Assembly: GCA_036941025.1 (NCBI GenBank)
Contig: JAYMNP010000001.1
Location: forward strand, 2,688,501 to 2,752,500
DNA: 64,000 nt
From: Lachnospiraceae bacterium JLR.KK002
Lineage (GTDB): Bacteria > Bacillota > Clostridia > Lachnospirales > Lachnospiraceae
Direction of reading: 5' to 3'
The notes beneath the pieces are model-generated. The model was not told the origin of the DNA, ran no database searches, and saw only the letters and a list, made by a program, of their open reading frames with translations. Positions within the stretch are counted from its first letter, which is position 1, and the number at the start of each line of letters is the position of its first letter. A program made the position numbers and the translations under genes. Positions 17,448-26,040 of the stretch are shown here, piece by piece.

Positions 17448-17586
17448 TTCATTGCCTCATAAACGCATTTCTCCTAACTTCCCCGGTCGAATATCATACC
17501 GGCCTTCACCTCCTTCCAAATTATCCCCCGGCAGGGGCGCATGGGTTTTTTGCGCCTCTGCGGAATAGGGTGTAAGCAACATCTCT

Positions 17587-18282
17587 TTATGCCTTGATGT
17601 CAAAACTGCCCCCTGTGGATGACGATGTGCCGGATACCGCCGCAACAATACTCTGTGTAACGCTTTTCACATCCGTGCCAGTGGCAGATACCGTGAACGT
17701 ACCTTCCATCCTCTCTTTTCTTTCTGCCCTCCGTTCTGCCGTCTTTTCTTCCTCCGCTTTTTTCTCCTTGCGCCTCTCGGCGGCCTTTTCCTCGGCTGCT
17801 TTCTTCTCTTTCGCCCGCCGTTCCGCATTCTCTCTGGCTATTTTTCCATCCGGGTCACTTGTGCCAGAGATTGCTACTGAAATATTCCCATTTGCATCAA
17901 CACTGTAGCTGAGATTGGTCAGCGTCCCGCGACAGCCTGCTACTGCGCTTTTGGCACAATCCGGCAATGCCGCCAGATTTTCTTCCAGATATTTTGCTTT
18001 TTCCGGGTCGTTCATGCATTTCTTCAGGAAAGCGCCTGATACGGATACTGTTGTCGGAACACCCTGCATGGAAGTTGTACCCGAATTCATATAGCTGTAC
18101 TTGCCCTGCAGGTATTTGGAATAGTCATTGACGTTGCTGTAACCCGTCTTGATCTGCTCCGTTTTTGTTCCCCCGGTTGGGGTTTTCAGTTCCACCGTGC
18201 TCGTTGTCACATTGCCTTCCTTTGCAGTATTTGAGTAGCCTTTCCCATAATCGCTGTAATTGTTTGTGATCTCCATTGACAT
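17587..18282 (-). CDS. DUF6033-like protein, second gene of cluster
   Basis: The product has 231 residues, with ATG 18282 at good spacing from AAGGAGG. The N-terminus is Asn/Tyr/Ser-rich (SMEITNNYSDYGKGYS). The core reads VSGAFLKKCMNDPEKAKYL then SYSVDANGNISVAIS, a pattern shared with the first gene of the cluster. A ~60-residue Ala/Glu/Lys/Arg coiled-coil stretch follows, then a Ser/Thr-rich tail. There is no signal peptide. The exact role is unknown. A two-hairpin RNA element lies 31 nt upstream of the start. Confidence 0.65.
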   Translation of the reverse strand: MSMEITNNYSDYGKGYSNTAKEGNVTTSTVELKTPTGGTKTEQIKTGYSNVNDYSKYLQGKYSYMNSGTTSMQGVPTTVSVSGAFLKKCMNDPEKAKYLEENLAALPDCAKSAVAGCRGTLTNLSYSVDANGNISVAISGTSDPDGKIARENAERRAKEKKAAEEKAAERRKEKKAEEEKTAERRAERKERMEGTFTVSATGTDVKSVTQSIVAAVSGTSSSTGGSFDIKA

Positions 18283-18313
18283 AATTCTCATCCTCCTTCA
18301 AAAAATCTTACCT

Positions 18314-18369
18314 GCGGCCCCTCTGTCATTCAGGGCCGCCCATGCCCCCTTGCGGTAAGTCCGGGCATG
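18314..18369 (-). ncRNA. Two-hairpin 5'UTR element, copy A
   Basis: On the minus strand, CATGCCC pairs with GGGCATG around the 15-nt loop GGACTTACCGCAAGG. One base later, GCGGCCC pairs perfectly with GGGCCGC around TGAATGACAGAG. Compared with copy B the stems differ by compensatory changes while the loops are conserved. It sits between the first and second genes of the cluster, 31 nt before ATG 18282. Confidence 0.6.
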
Positions 18370-18376
18370 ATCTTCC

Positions 18377-19150
18377 TTACTTCAAAATGCCCGCCGCCTC
18401 ATATGCGGCAATCGAAACCGCCTTTTTGGTCATGCTGTCCTTATAATATCTCTCGTCTGCTTCCTGCTCCATCAGCCTGCGTTTCAGGGCGCTTTCCTCG
18501 TTCAGACGGGCATATTCCTCACGCCTTTTTTTCTTTGCCGCCTGCTCCGCCTCAAACTGACGCATTTCTTCCTCTGTCGGGCCGGTAATATTTCCACCGT
18601 GACTGGAAGCCCGGAAACGTGCAATCTCCCCATTTTCATCCAAAACAATCAGATGGGAGCATATCCTTCCGGGTACTTGGTTTGTTGCAATGAAACTCTC
18701 CACTTTGGCCATGACCTGTTTTGCCAGTGCCGGATCATTTTTCATTTTTTCTTCCAGTTCCGGCGGCACGACAATCGACTTCTGTCCGGCGATTGAGTGG
18801 AGCCTTGACTGTACCCCGGATGAATCCATAGCAGGGTTCGCTCCGTTGGGTTTCCAATTCACGGCGGATTCGTCTAAATCATTACGGAAAAATTTCTCAA
18901 ATGGGAAGTCATTCCTCTCCCATACCCCCTGCGGAATACTGGACGCATCTGCCGTATGGTAGTACGCTCCCGGAAACCTCGCCTGCCACATATCCTTAAA
19001 ACTCATTCCCGATGCCTCTGACTGCCCCGCCGCCTTTGCCGCCGCAAGCTCCGCAAAACTTACGCCTCCATTCTTATCAGCCGCCGCATTCTTCCGGTAC
19101 TGCTCCGCCAGATAGTACCCTCCCAATTTACCTGTCACTCCGAAATCCAT
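18377..19150 (-). CDS. DUF6033/DUF3879-like protein, first gene of cluster
   Basis: The product has 257 residues from ATG 19150 behind GGAGAGAGG. The N-terminus MDFGVTGKLGGYYLAEQYRK is followed by a ~40-residue Ala-rich helix and then VVPPELEEKMKNDPALAKQV. That block and the later VLDENGEIARFRASSHGG align with the second gene's NDPEKAK and DANGNIS blocks. A charged coiled coil follows. There is no secretion signal. The function is unknown; the cluster may form a filamentous or scaffold-like assembly, but this is only a guess. Confidence 0.6.
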   Translation of the reverse strand: MDFGVTGKLGGYYLAEQYRKNAAADKNGGVSFAELAAAKAAGQSEASGMSFKDMWQARFPGAYYHTADASSIPQGVWERNDFPFEKFFRNDLDESAVNWKPNGANPAMDSSGVQSRLHSIAGQKSIVVPPELEEKMKNDPALAKQVMAKVESFIATNQVPGRICSHLIVLDENGEIARFRASSHGGNITGPTEEEMRQFEAEQAAKKKRREEYARLNEESALKRRLMEQEADERYYKDSMTKKAVSIAAYEAAGILK

Positions 19151-19289
19151 CTTCCTCTCTCCTTTCATTTTTATATCCATTCCTTTCGCTTCGCTCAGGC
19201 ACAAAACGTTATGAAAATGTTTTCCTGAGCTTATTTTTTCTTTATAATTCTTCTTGTAGGGAACTCGGTATACTACAAATCACGGGGAG

Positions 19290-19480
19290 ATGAGTGGGCT
19301 GTCCGGCTTGCCGGATGACCGTATTTTTATATGTGTAGTACGCCTTTTCAAGCACAAATAAGTGTGACTTCGAGCACGTAATCTTATCTTTGTATAAACA
19401 ATCTTCGTTTATGGCTTAGGCGTTCAGTCAATGCCGTCTCTCCCTATAATCTTTAGTGAACCTGTCGGTTCTGAAAGGAG
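19290..19480 (+). ncRNA. Candidate IS110 bridge RNA region
   Basis: IS110-subgroup elements encode a structured bridge RNA in the left non-coding end, upstream of the transposase. This stretch is non-coding and holds short hairpins such as TCCGGCTTGCCGGA. The position fits the family rule; the guide loops were not resolved by eye. Confidence 0.35.
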
Positions 19481-19485
19481 TCCCT

Positions 19486-20733
19486 ATGGCTTTAAAAATC
19501 GTGTACAAAATCTGCTGTGGCATTGATGTCCACAAAACTTTTGTAGTCGCCTGCATTGCCTCTACTGACAAGCACGGCGTTACCACTTACGAGAGCCACC
19601 GTTTTTCTACCTACACGAAGGGTCTGAAAAATTTGTTACACTGGCTACTCGAACATAACTGCAACGACGTTTGTATGGAATCTACTGGTAAATACTGGAT
19701 CCCTGTTTATAACATTCTGGAAAAAGAATGCTTTATTGTCCTTGCACATCCTAAATACGTTAAGGCTATCCGTGGAAAGAAAACTGACAAGAAAGATGCC
19801 AAATGGATTGCTGACCTGTTCAAGCATGATCTTGTTGCCGGAAGCTTTATGCCACCCGCTGACATCCGCCAGCTCCGTGACCTTATGCGTTACCGTTTCA
19901 AACTGACCTGCTTTCAATCAAGCGAAAAGAATCGTTTGCAGAACTGTCTCACGGTTTCCAATATCCAGTTGGGAAACGTTGTTTCGGACACCTTCGGCAA
20001 ATCTGCTCAGGCGATACTGGATAAACTCTTGAAAAATCCCGCAGATACTTCCTTTGACCTTGAACCTCTCGTTTACAAAAGTTTGAAAAAGAAGCTCCCC
20101 GAACTTCGCGATGCCATCGATGGCTGTATCACTCCAGAACAGGCTGGTAAACTTAAGGTAATTAAAGATCATTATGAAAACCTGGAATCCCGCAAAGCAG
20201 AGCTTGAAGAACTCATTCTTGCGCTCGCCGCTCCCTATCAGCAGGAACTTACCATTCTTCAAACCGCTCCTGGTATCCGCAGTGATTTCACCGCAATCGG
20301 AATCCTTTCCGAAATCGGTACCAATATGGAGGCTTTTCCTTCGGCGAAACACTTATGCTCATGGGCTGGGCTTACCCCAACCAACAATGAAAGTGCAGGG
20401 AAGAAAAAATCTGTCCGGGTTTCCAAGGCTGGATGCTATATCAAACCACTTTTAGTACAGTGCGCGAATGCTGTCGTTAAAAGTAATAAGCATCCTGAGA
20501 TTCGTAACCGTTATCTCCGTCTCAAAAAGCGTCGCGGTCACAAGAAAGCAATCATTGCCATAGCAAGAATGCTTCTGACTGCATTATACCACATGCTTAA
20601 GAACGGTGAAAACTATAATGCGGAACTTTACCACAAATCAGATTTACCACCTGTCGACCGTGAAATCACGGTAGAGCAGGCTCTTATCATAGCAAAAAAT
20701 CAAGGTTATAAGATTAAGTCAGCAACTGCATAA
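19486..20733 (+). CDS. IS110-family transposase
   Basis: The product has 415 residues from ATG 19486 with AAAGGAG upstream. The N-terminal RuvC-like DEDD domain shows CGIDVHK (D), CMESTGKYW (E) and KTDKKDAKWIADL (two D). The C-terminal Tnp_20 domain reads TAPGIRSDFTAIGILSEIG, then CSWAGLTPTNNESAGKKK, which contains the likely catalytic serine. Both domains look complete, so the enzyme should be active. Flanking DNA has no visible target duplication, as expected for RNA-guided recombination by this family. Confidence 0.95.
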   Translation: MALKIVYKICCGIDVHKTFVVACIASTDKHGVTTYESHRFSTYTKGLKNLLHWLLEHNCNDVCMESTGKYWIPVYNILEKECFIVLAHPKYVKAIRGKKTDKKDAKWIADLFKHDLVAGSFMPPADIRQLRDLMRYRFKLTCFQSSEKNRLQNCLTVSNIQLGNVVSDTFGKSAQAILDKLLKNPADTSFDLEPLVYKSLKKKLPELRDAIDGCITPEQAGKLKVIKDHYENLESRKAELEELILALAAPYQQELTILQTAPGIRSDFTAIGILSEIGTNMEAFPSAKHLCSWAGLTPTNNESAGKKKSVRVSKAGCYIKPLLVQCANAVVKSNKHPEIRNRYLRLKKRRGHKKAIIAIARMLLTALYHMLKNGENYNAELYHKSDLPPVDREITVEQALIIAKNQGYKIKSATA

Positions 20734-20816
20734 CCTTAACATACACGATATTCAATTTTTAAAGCAGCCACCGAAAGATGGCTTGTTTGTGATGCGATTA
20801 AGGACATGGATACCCT

Positions 20817-22262
20817 CTACTTTTCATTTTCAATCTTCATCACCGACAGGATGAACACCCTGCCGTTTACCTTAAAATCCATTGTTCCCTGGTATTTCTC
20901 CGCTGTGCTTTTGATGTTAACCAGTCCTATCCCATGATTCTCCCTGTCCGCCTTGTCCGTCACGGGGAACTCATTCTGCGGTTTCCTCACCACCCTCCCG
21001 TCAAAGCTGTTCTCCACTTTCAGGAAAAACAGCTCCCTCTTTTGGAATGAACTGATGCGGATAAAGGCTTCCGCACCCGGTTCTTTCGCTTTCAGTTTCC
21101 GGCACGCCTCCATTGCGTTATCCAGTGCATTCCCTAAAATAATGCCGATATCGTAACTTTGGATGAACAGCATTTCAGGGAACTGCAGCCCTTCCACGTC
21201 CATCCGCAAATCCGGCACCGCTTTTGTAATCTCATGGTATTTCATATTCAGCAGGGTATCCACAACCGTATTCCCTGTCTTAAAACGGAATTCCAGTCTG
21301 TCCATCGTCCGGCTCAGTTCCTCCAGATATGCCTGCATCCCTTCCTCCTTCCCCGCCGCAAGCTGCATGATGACGGAGATCGTATTCTTCATGTCATGCC
21401 TCATCCCCCGTATCCCGGAATAGACACGCTCCATCTCCCCCATATGCTCCTGCAGGCTGCTGACCTGTTTCTCCAGAATAATGCGGCTGCTTTTTTCCCT
21501 GTTCCAACAAATCATGTCCTGAAAGAGTTTTATCCCAAACATAACGGAGAACAGCAACAGCAGCAGGATAACGGGCATTATGACCATCAGCGATGGATAT
21601 CTGTCATACAGCATCTCCGGCACGCCGTTCTCTGCCGTGTCAATCGTAATACGCAGTAAAGTGCAAACCATCAGGCCTGTCAGCCCCGGCGTGAGGATGA
21701 ACAGCAATTCTGTCCTGTGGACGGCATAGTCCTTTTCCCGATAATCCCGCACAATCTTCCTTATGGTAAAATACAGCAATGCGGCTCCAATGACATGGAT
21801 CAAAATCTGGTTTCCTATGAGGGTAATGCTTACAACAAAATTATAAAATTTCAATGATTGGATATACCCATTTTCCAAACACCAGTCCCATAGCCGGAAC
21901 AGATGATTTCCTAATTCAAAAAACATATGTGCAAGGAAAAAACTCATTTCACTCACAGCAATAAACGTGACTCCAAGAAATAAGGTTATCTTCCCTATTG
22001 CCCTATAAAAAATCAATACAGCCACCGATACGATGCACAGGATCACTGCCAGCCTTATGAAAACCCAAAAACTCGTGTAACCCTTTGGTAAGATAAGTCC
22101 CATCCCTAACCGCAGAACACCATACAGCACTGCGGCTGCCAGCCCGCCTGTCCGCCGGTTCCGTATCCTGCTTTCCAGAAAACTCCCAAAGAAATACTGC
22201 AGGCAGTATCCCTGGAACATGGCAGAAAACACTTCCAGCAGGCCGCTCACCACTTCATACAC
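20817..22262 (-). CDS. GHKL-domain sensor histidine kinase (AgrC/NatK type)
   Basis: The product has 481 residues if started at GTG 22262, which has GGAGGGG 6 nt upstream; ATG 22277 is the alternative. The N-terminal ~240 residues form about six or seven membrane segments. The cytoplasmic part has the phospho-acceptor box GMRHDMKN, N-box GNALDNAMEA and G-box NHGIGLVNIKS. It should sense a peptide or other extracellular cue and phosphorylate the LytTR regulator, whose stop lies inside this gene's start. Confidence 0.9.
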   Translation of the reverse strand: MYEVVSGLLEVFSAMFQGYCLQYFFGSFLESRIRNRRTGGLAAAVLYGVLRLGMGLILPKGYTSFWVFIRLAVILCIVSVAVLIFYRAIGKITLFLGVTFIAVSEMSFFLAHMFFELGNHLFRLWDWCLENGYIQSLKFYNFVVSITLIGNQILIHVIGAALLYFTIRKIVRDYREKDYAVHRTELLFILTPGLTGLMVCTLLRITIDTAENGVPEMLYDRYPSLMVIMPVILLLLLFSVMFGIKLFQDMICWNREKSSRIILEKQVSSLQEHMGEMERVYSGIRGMRHDMKNTISVIMQLAAGKEEGMQAYLEELSRTMDRLEFRFKTGNTVVDTLLNMKYHEITKAVPDLRMDVEGLQFPEMLFIQSYDIGIILGNALDNAMEACRKLKAKEPGAEAFIRISSFQKRELFFLKVENSFDGRVVRKPQNEFPVTDKADRENHGIGLVNIKSTAEKYQGTMDFKVNGRVFILSVMKIENEK

Positions 22263-22971
22263 AGGACACCCCTCCATTCTGCAAATACCACATATACGCC
22301 TTTACAAACTCATTATGCTTCTTCCTTGTCAGGTAAACCTTCTCGCCGCTGGAAAGGAAGATGCTGTCGCTGTCATACCGCGCTATGTGCGCCATGTTGA
22401 CCAGATACCCCCTGTGGCAGCGGTAAAAGCCATCCCCAAGCTGCCCTTCCAGTTCATCCATCGTGGCATATGACTCTATGATGTCCTCCATGTCCGTGGT
22501 ATGAACCTCCACCTTTTTCCCCCTGCTCTCAATGTACAGGATGCTGTTTAGGTTAAGCGTATACCCCTGGTTCTTCGCCCGTATGAATATCTGCCGCTCC
22601 TTCTGCCCTTTCCTTTTTCCGGCTTCCTCCGCCGCCCTGCCAAGCACCTCCATGAACTTCTGTTCCTCAATCGGTTTCAGCAGGTAGTGGAATGCTGAGA
22701 CGTCAAAAGCCTCAAACACATATTCCCTGATTCCCGTAATGAAGATGACCACCGCATCCACGCCGGACTGACGGAGGGTCCTCGCCGCCTCAATGCCGCC
22801 CATGCCCTCCATCTGTATGTCGAGGAAGATAATGTCAAAATCCTTTCCTGCCGCAAGCAGTCCTTCCCCCGTGTCAAAAACGCTTATATCAAAACCGGGA
22901 TTCCGTTTTTTTATGAATCCGCCAATCTGCTCTCTGATGGCTTCCTCATCATCGACCACTGCTATATTCAA
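22255..22971 (-). CDS. LytTR-family response regulator
   Basis: The product has 238 residues. The receiver domain has the acidic pair VVDDEE, phospho-acceptor FLDIQM (about Asp 55) and conserved Lys in LLKPIEE. The C-terminal LytTR DNA-binding domain reads FIRAKNQGYTLNLNSILYIES, then GDGFYRCHRGYLVNMAHIA. It is the first gene of a two-gene operon with the GHKL kinase. Four CGAAAGGC sites at helical spacing lie 79-190 bp upstream and may be autoregulatory targets. Confidence 0.93.
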   Translation of the reverse strand: MNIAVVDDEEAIREQIGGFIKKRNPGFDISVFDTGEGLLAAGKDFDIIFLDIQMEGMGGIEAARTLRQSGVDAVVIFITGIREYVFEAFDVSAFHYLLKPIEEQKFMEVLGRAAEEAGKRKGQKERQIFIRAKNQGYTLNLNSILYIESRGKKVEVHTTDMEDIIESYATMDELEGQLGDGFYRCHRGYLVNMAHIARYDSDSIFLSSGEKVYLTRKKHNEFVKAYMWYLQNGGVSCV

Positions 22972-23049
22972 AATTCATCACCTCGGATTTCCGTTTCAGC
23001 CGTCACTTAATTTATCGGCAGATTTTCTGTTATTTTGGGATGCAGGGAA

Positions 23050-23161
23050 CGAAAGGCATATAAAATGGAGCGAAAGGCATAAATGCAGTACGGAAATTTC
23101 AAAAATAGGTCTAAAGTTTTTTGCCTTTCGTCCGACAGCACTGTTGTCCCGCCGCCTTTCG
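23050..23161. promoter_or_regulatory. Helically phased CGAAAGGC sites before the LytTR operon
   Basis: CGAAAGGC starts at 23050 and again at 23071 (21 bp apart, two helical turns). GCCTTTCG, the reverse complement, occurs at 23123 and 23154 (31 bp, three turns). LytTR regulators bind paired direct repeats about two turns apart, so these are likely operator sites for the adjacent regulator. Confidence 0.5.
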
Positions 23162-23245
23162 TCCGATATAGGGCGGCACAAACGCAAACCGCCGTGTAAG
23201 CATATTACCTCTGATTCCCCCGCTTTCCAAGCGGTTTTCTGAATA

Positions 23246-23271
23246 GGAAAAAGGGCCTGTGAGCCCTTTCC
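23246..23271 (-). terminator. Terminator after nudC
   Basis: GGAAAGGGC and GCCC(TTT)TTCC-type arms pair around a short loop, with a run of Ts on the minus strand, 27 nt beyond the nudC stop. Confidence 0.7.
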
Positions 23272-23297
23272 TCATTTCTCTTTAGTGTATTCTCCCT

Positions 23298-24125
23298 TTA
23301 AAGCCGCAGGGCTTCAATCATCTCATAGGCAATGCTGATGTCTGTCAGCCCGTCCGGAAGCCCTGTGCGGGGATGCCACTCTGCCGCCGCCAGTTCCTTC
23401 CTGTCAAGGCGTATCCCATCAGGCCCGTCCAGCCTTGCGGTATAGCCTGCGATCACGGAGCCGGAGAACCCCCACGGCTGGCTGCCAAAATACTGCAAAT
23501 CCCGGATGCGGATGCCTGTCTCCTCATAAACTTCCCTCTCCGCCGCTTCCTCCAGCGTCTCCCCCGCCTCCACGAAACCGGATATGAGTACCCACTGCGG
23601 GAGGGAGCGGTCTGCATACTTTGTCATCAGCAGCCTGTCCCCGTCCGTGACCGCCACCATTACCACCGGGGCGATGCCGGGATATACCGTGTTCCCGCAC
23701 TCCGGGCAGGCAAGCGCCCTCTGCCCTGTCTTCCTTTCCATCCTCCCGCCGCACCTGCCGCAGTACCTGTTCCCTTCATACCAGCGGCTTAAGTGCAGGG
23801 CCGTGGCCCCGGCAAAGAAAGCCCACTCCGGCAGGACGCCCTTTAATTCACAGATGGGAAAATACCCAAGCCCCCGGCATCCGTTTACCTCCTGCCCCAG
23901 CAGGTAAACGGGCTCTCTGCCCGCCCGGAACAGGAATACCGCCCTGCTTTCCATTTTTCCTGCCGGATGCCCCAAATCCCGGAAGGACGGGAGGCTCCTA
24001 TGCCCGTCCCCCATATCCCGCAAAAGCACATCCTCTCCCCGGAAGGAGAAAAAGCAGTCATCCGAGACCGGGGCTGTACCGCGGTATGCCGTATCCAGCC
24101 TGTAAGGGGAGATATCCTGTATCAT
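23298..24125 (-). CDS. nudC: NADH pyrophosphatase / NAD-capped RNA hydrolase
   Basis: The product has 275 residues. A zinc ribbon (CGRCGGRMER and CPECGNTVYPG) is followed by the Nudix box with GFVEAGETLEEAAE and REVYEETG. The NudC-specific sequence SQPWGFSGSV follows. It should cleave NAD(H) to NMN and AMP and may remove NAD caps from RNA. The start ATG 24125 follows GGAGGGGAGCC. The start lies 11 nt after the radical SAM gene's stop, so the two are probably co-transcribed. Length and domain order are normal. Confidence 0.92.
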   Translation of the reverse strand: MIQDISPYRLDTAYRGTAPVSDDCFFSFRGEDVLLRDMGDGHRSLPSFRDLGHPAGKMESRAVFLFRAGREPVYLLGQEVNGCRGLGYFPICELKGVLPEWAFFAGATALHLSRWYEGNRYCGRCGGRMERKTGQRALACPECGNTVYPGIAPVVMVAVTDGDRLLMTKYADRSLPQWVLISGFVEAGETLEEAAEREVYEETGIRIRDLQYFGSQPWGFSGSVIAGYTARLDGPDGIRLDRKELAAAEWHPRTGLPDGLTDISIAYEMIEALRL

Positions 24126-24136
24126 GGCTCCCCTCC

Positions 24137-25021
24137 TTACAGATGCCGCAGGTTCTCACGGTATCTGCGCAGTTCCTTTTCGTCCACAGCGCCGATGACC
24201 TCATCCAGCCACTTGACCATCCGTCCCCTATCCTTCGGCAGATGGCCTTCCACGTTGATGCAGTTCGATGCGCCCATCGTTGCAAAATAGGTGTCTATGT
24301 CAAGGCTGCCGACCAGCGTCCTTAATTCATACAGCTTTTCTATCTCCGTTTCCTCCGTCCAGTTCCCCGCCTGGATTTCCCGGTACAGTTCCGAGGTCGG
24401 GTAGACCGTCAGCATGGAGGAAACAATGACCTTCGGGTGGAGCTGGTTGAACACCTCCGCCGTGTTCTTCACCCCTTCCTCCATATGCCCGGAGCCGTAT
24501 ATCCCGGCAAGGTAGAAGAAGTTATAATCCATCCCCACCTCATCCAGCCTTTTACATTCTTCTATGATCTCCTTCGTGCCGAACCCTTTATGCATGAAGG
24601 ACAGGGATTCCTCGTCACCCGCCTCCACGCCGATGGTAAGGCTGTTGTACCCAAGCCCCCTCAGTTCCCGTAGCTGCTCCGTGGTCTTCGGCGTGATGTC
24701 CGTGATGCGGGCGAAACAGCCGATGGACTGCACTTTTGGGTAATATTTCCGCACCAGTTCCGCCAGCGTTTTCAGCTTGTCAAAACTTAATACGAAGGGG
24801 TTCGCCCCGGTGAAGAATACCCTCTTTGCGTTCCGGTAGTAACGGCTGATCTCCTTTAAGTCCGCCTCCACCTCGGATAAAGGCGACATCCGGAACTTAA
24901 ACGGCACGTCCTCATAGAGCGTGCAGAACTTGCATTTGTGGTGGGTACAGCCCGCCGTCGCCTGTACCAGTGCGCTCCCCGCCTCATAGGGCGGCCTCCA
25001 TATCGTTCCCGTGTAATGCAT
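24137..25021 (-). CDS. Radical SAM protein (B12-independent, unknown substrate)
   Basis: The product has 294 residues. The iron-sulfur cluster motif CTHHKCKFC (CxxxCxxC) lies near residue 25, followed by FTGANPFVLSFDKL and the SAM-binding GVEAGDEESLSFMHKG. The family resembles the HemN/Elp3-like radical SAM proteins common in Clostridia whose reaction is not established. ATG 25021 follows GGAAGGAG. It sits between pyrD and nudC on one strand, suggesting a loose operon of redox-linked genes. Confidence 0.85.
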   Translation of the reverse strand: MHYTGTIWRPPYEAGSALVQATAGCTHHKCKFCTLYEDVPFKFRMSPLSEVEADLKEISRYYRNAKRVFFTGANPFVLSFDKLKTLAELVRKYYPKVQSIGCFARITDITPKTTEQLRELRGLGYNSLTIGVEAGDEESLSFMHKGFGTKEIIEECKRLDEVGMDYNFFYLAGIYGSGHMEEGVKNTAEVFNQLHPKVIVSSMLTVYPTSELYREIQAGNWTEETEIEKLYELRTLVGSLDIDTYFATMGASNCINVEGHLPKDRGRMVKWLDEVIGAVDEKELRRYRENLRHL

Positions 25022-25051
25022 AAACCATCTCTCCTTCCTGTCTGTAAAAAT

Positions 25052-25942
25052 CTAACTGACGATACCCCTGATCTCCTTTAAGTCCCGGATACCGTTTTCC
25101 TCCATGTACTTTTCCAGCCCGCCGATGATCTCCGGCATGGCATAAGGGTTCCTGAAATTCGCCGTCCCCACCGCCACCGCGGCGGCACCGGCCATGATGA
25201 ACTCCAGCGCATCCTCCGCCGTCTGAATCCCTCCCATCCCGATGACCGGGATGCTTACTGCCCGGCAGGTCTGCCATACCATCCGCAGCGCAACCGGCTT
25301 TATTGCGGGTCCGGACAGCCCGCCCGTCTTATTCGCCACGCTGAACGTCCTTTTTTTCACGTCGATCCTCATGCCCGTAATGGTATTGATCAGCGAGAGC
25401 GCGTCCGCACCGCCGGCCTCCGCCGCCTTTGCGATCTCCGTTATGTCCGTGACATTCGGCGTCAGCTTCATGGAAACGGGCTGCGCCGCTTTCTTTTTTA
25501 TCTCCTTCGTGATGTACTCCACCATGCGCGGCTCCTGCCCGAAAGCGATCCCGCCATGCTCCACGTTCGGACAGGAGATGTTGACCTCCAGCATATCTAT
25601 CTCCTGCCCGGACAGCCGTTCCACCACTTCCAGATAATCCGCCACGGTGCTGCCGCATATGTTCACAATGACCTTCGTATCAAACTGTCTGAGGAAAGGG
25701 AGGTCCCTCTCTATAAAGACGTCTATCCCCGGATTCTGCAGCCCCACCGCGTTTATCATCCCGCTGGCCGTCTCCATGATCCTTGGGGCCGGGTTCCCCT
25801 CCCACGGGACGCATGAGACGCCTTTCGTGACCACTGCGCCTAACTGGTTCAGATCCACGAACCCGCTGTATTCCTGCCCGGAGCCAAATGTCCCGGACGC
25901 AGGCATCACCGGGTTCTTCAACGTGATGCCCGCTATATCCAC
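25052..25942 (-). CDS. pyrD: Dihydroorotate dehydrogenase, class 1B catalytic subunit
   Basis: The product has 296 residues. FMN-binding and catalytic features are intact: MPASGTFGSG near the N-terminus, catalytic Cys in VNISCPN, SMKLTPNVTDI, and the phosphate loop IGMGGIQTAEDALEF. It oxidises dihydroorotate to orotate in pyrimidine synthesis. The PyrK partner normally needed by class 1B enzymes is not adjacent. The annotated start is GTG 25942, but the better-spaced position is an ATA codon at 25954, where homologues have an ATG (reading x-NTSVDIAG). This start is odd and is discussed in the findings. Confidence 0.92.
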   Translation of the reverse strand: MDIAGITLKNPVMPASGTFGSGQEYSGFVDLNQLGAVVTKGVSCVPWEGNPAPRIMETASGMINAVGLQNPGIDVFIERDLPFLRQFDTKVIVNICGSTVADYLEVVERLSGQEIDMLEVNISCPNVEHGGIAFGQEPRMVEYITKEIKKKAAQPVSMKLTPNVTDITEIAKAAEAGGADALSLINTITGMRIDVKKRTFSVANKTGGLSGPAIKPVALRMVWQTCRAVSIPVIGMGGIQTAEDALEFIMAGAAAVAVGTANFRNPYAMPEIIGGLEKYMEENGIRDLKEIRGIVS

Positions 25943-26040
25943 TGATGTGTTTATCCCGTCCGCCTCCTTTCTTGAATCACATTATAGCAACTGGCGCGGA
26001 AAAGAAAAGTACTGTCTTTTTTCGTTTATAGTGCGAAAAT

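Larger units (their letters stand above)
19290..20790 (+). mobile_element. IS110-family insertion sequence (ends approximate)
   Basis: A single transposase gene is flanked by ~190 nt of non-coding DNA on the left and under 80 nt on the right. IS110 elements lack clear terminal inverted repeats, so exact ends cannot be read. The element separates the DUF6033-like cluster from the GHKL kinase gene, and the transposase is intact. Confidence 0.75.

Noticed and set aside
17362..17452. N-terminal extension of the 17362 gene starting at 17452
   Set aside because: It would translate the conserved hairpin element, and copy A of that element contains stops in every equivalent frame; ATG 17362 has the good ribosome site.
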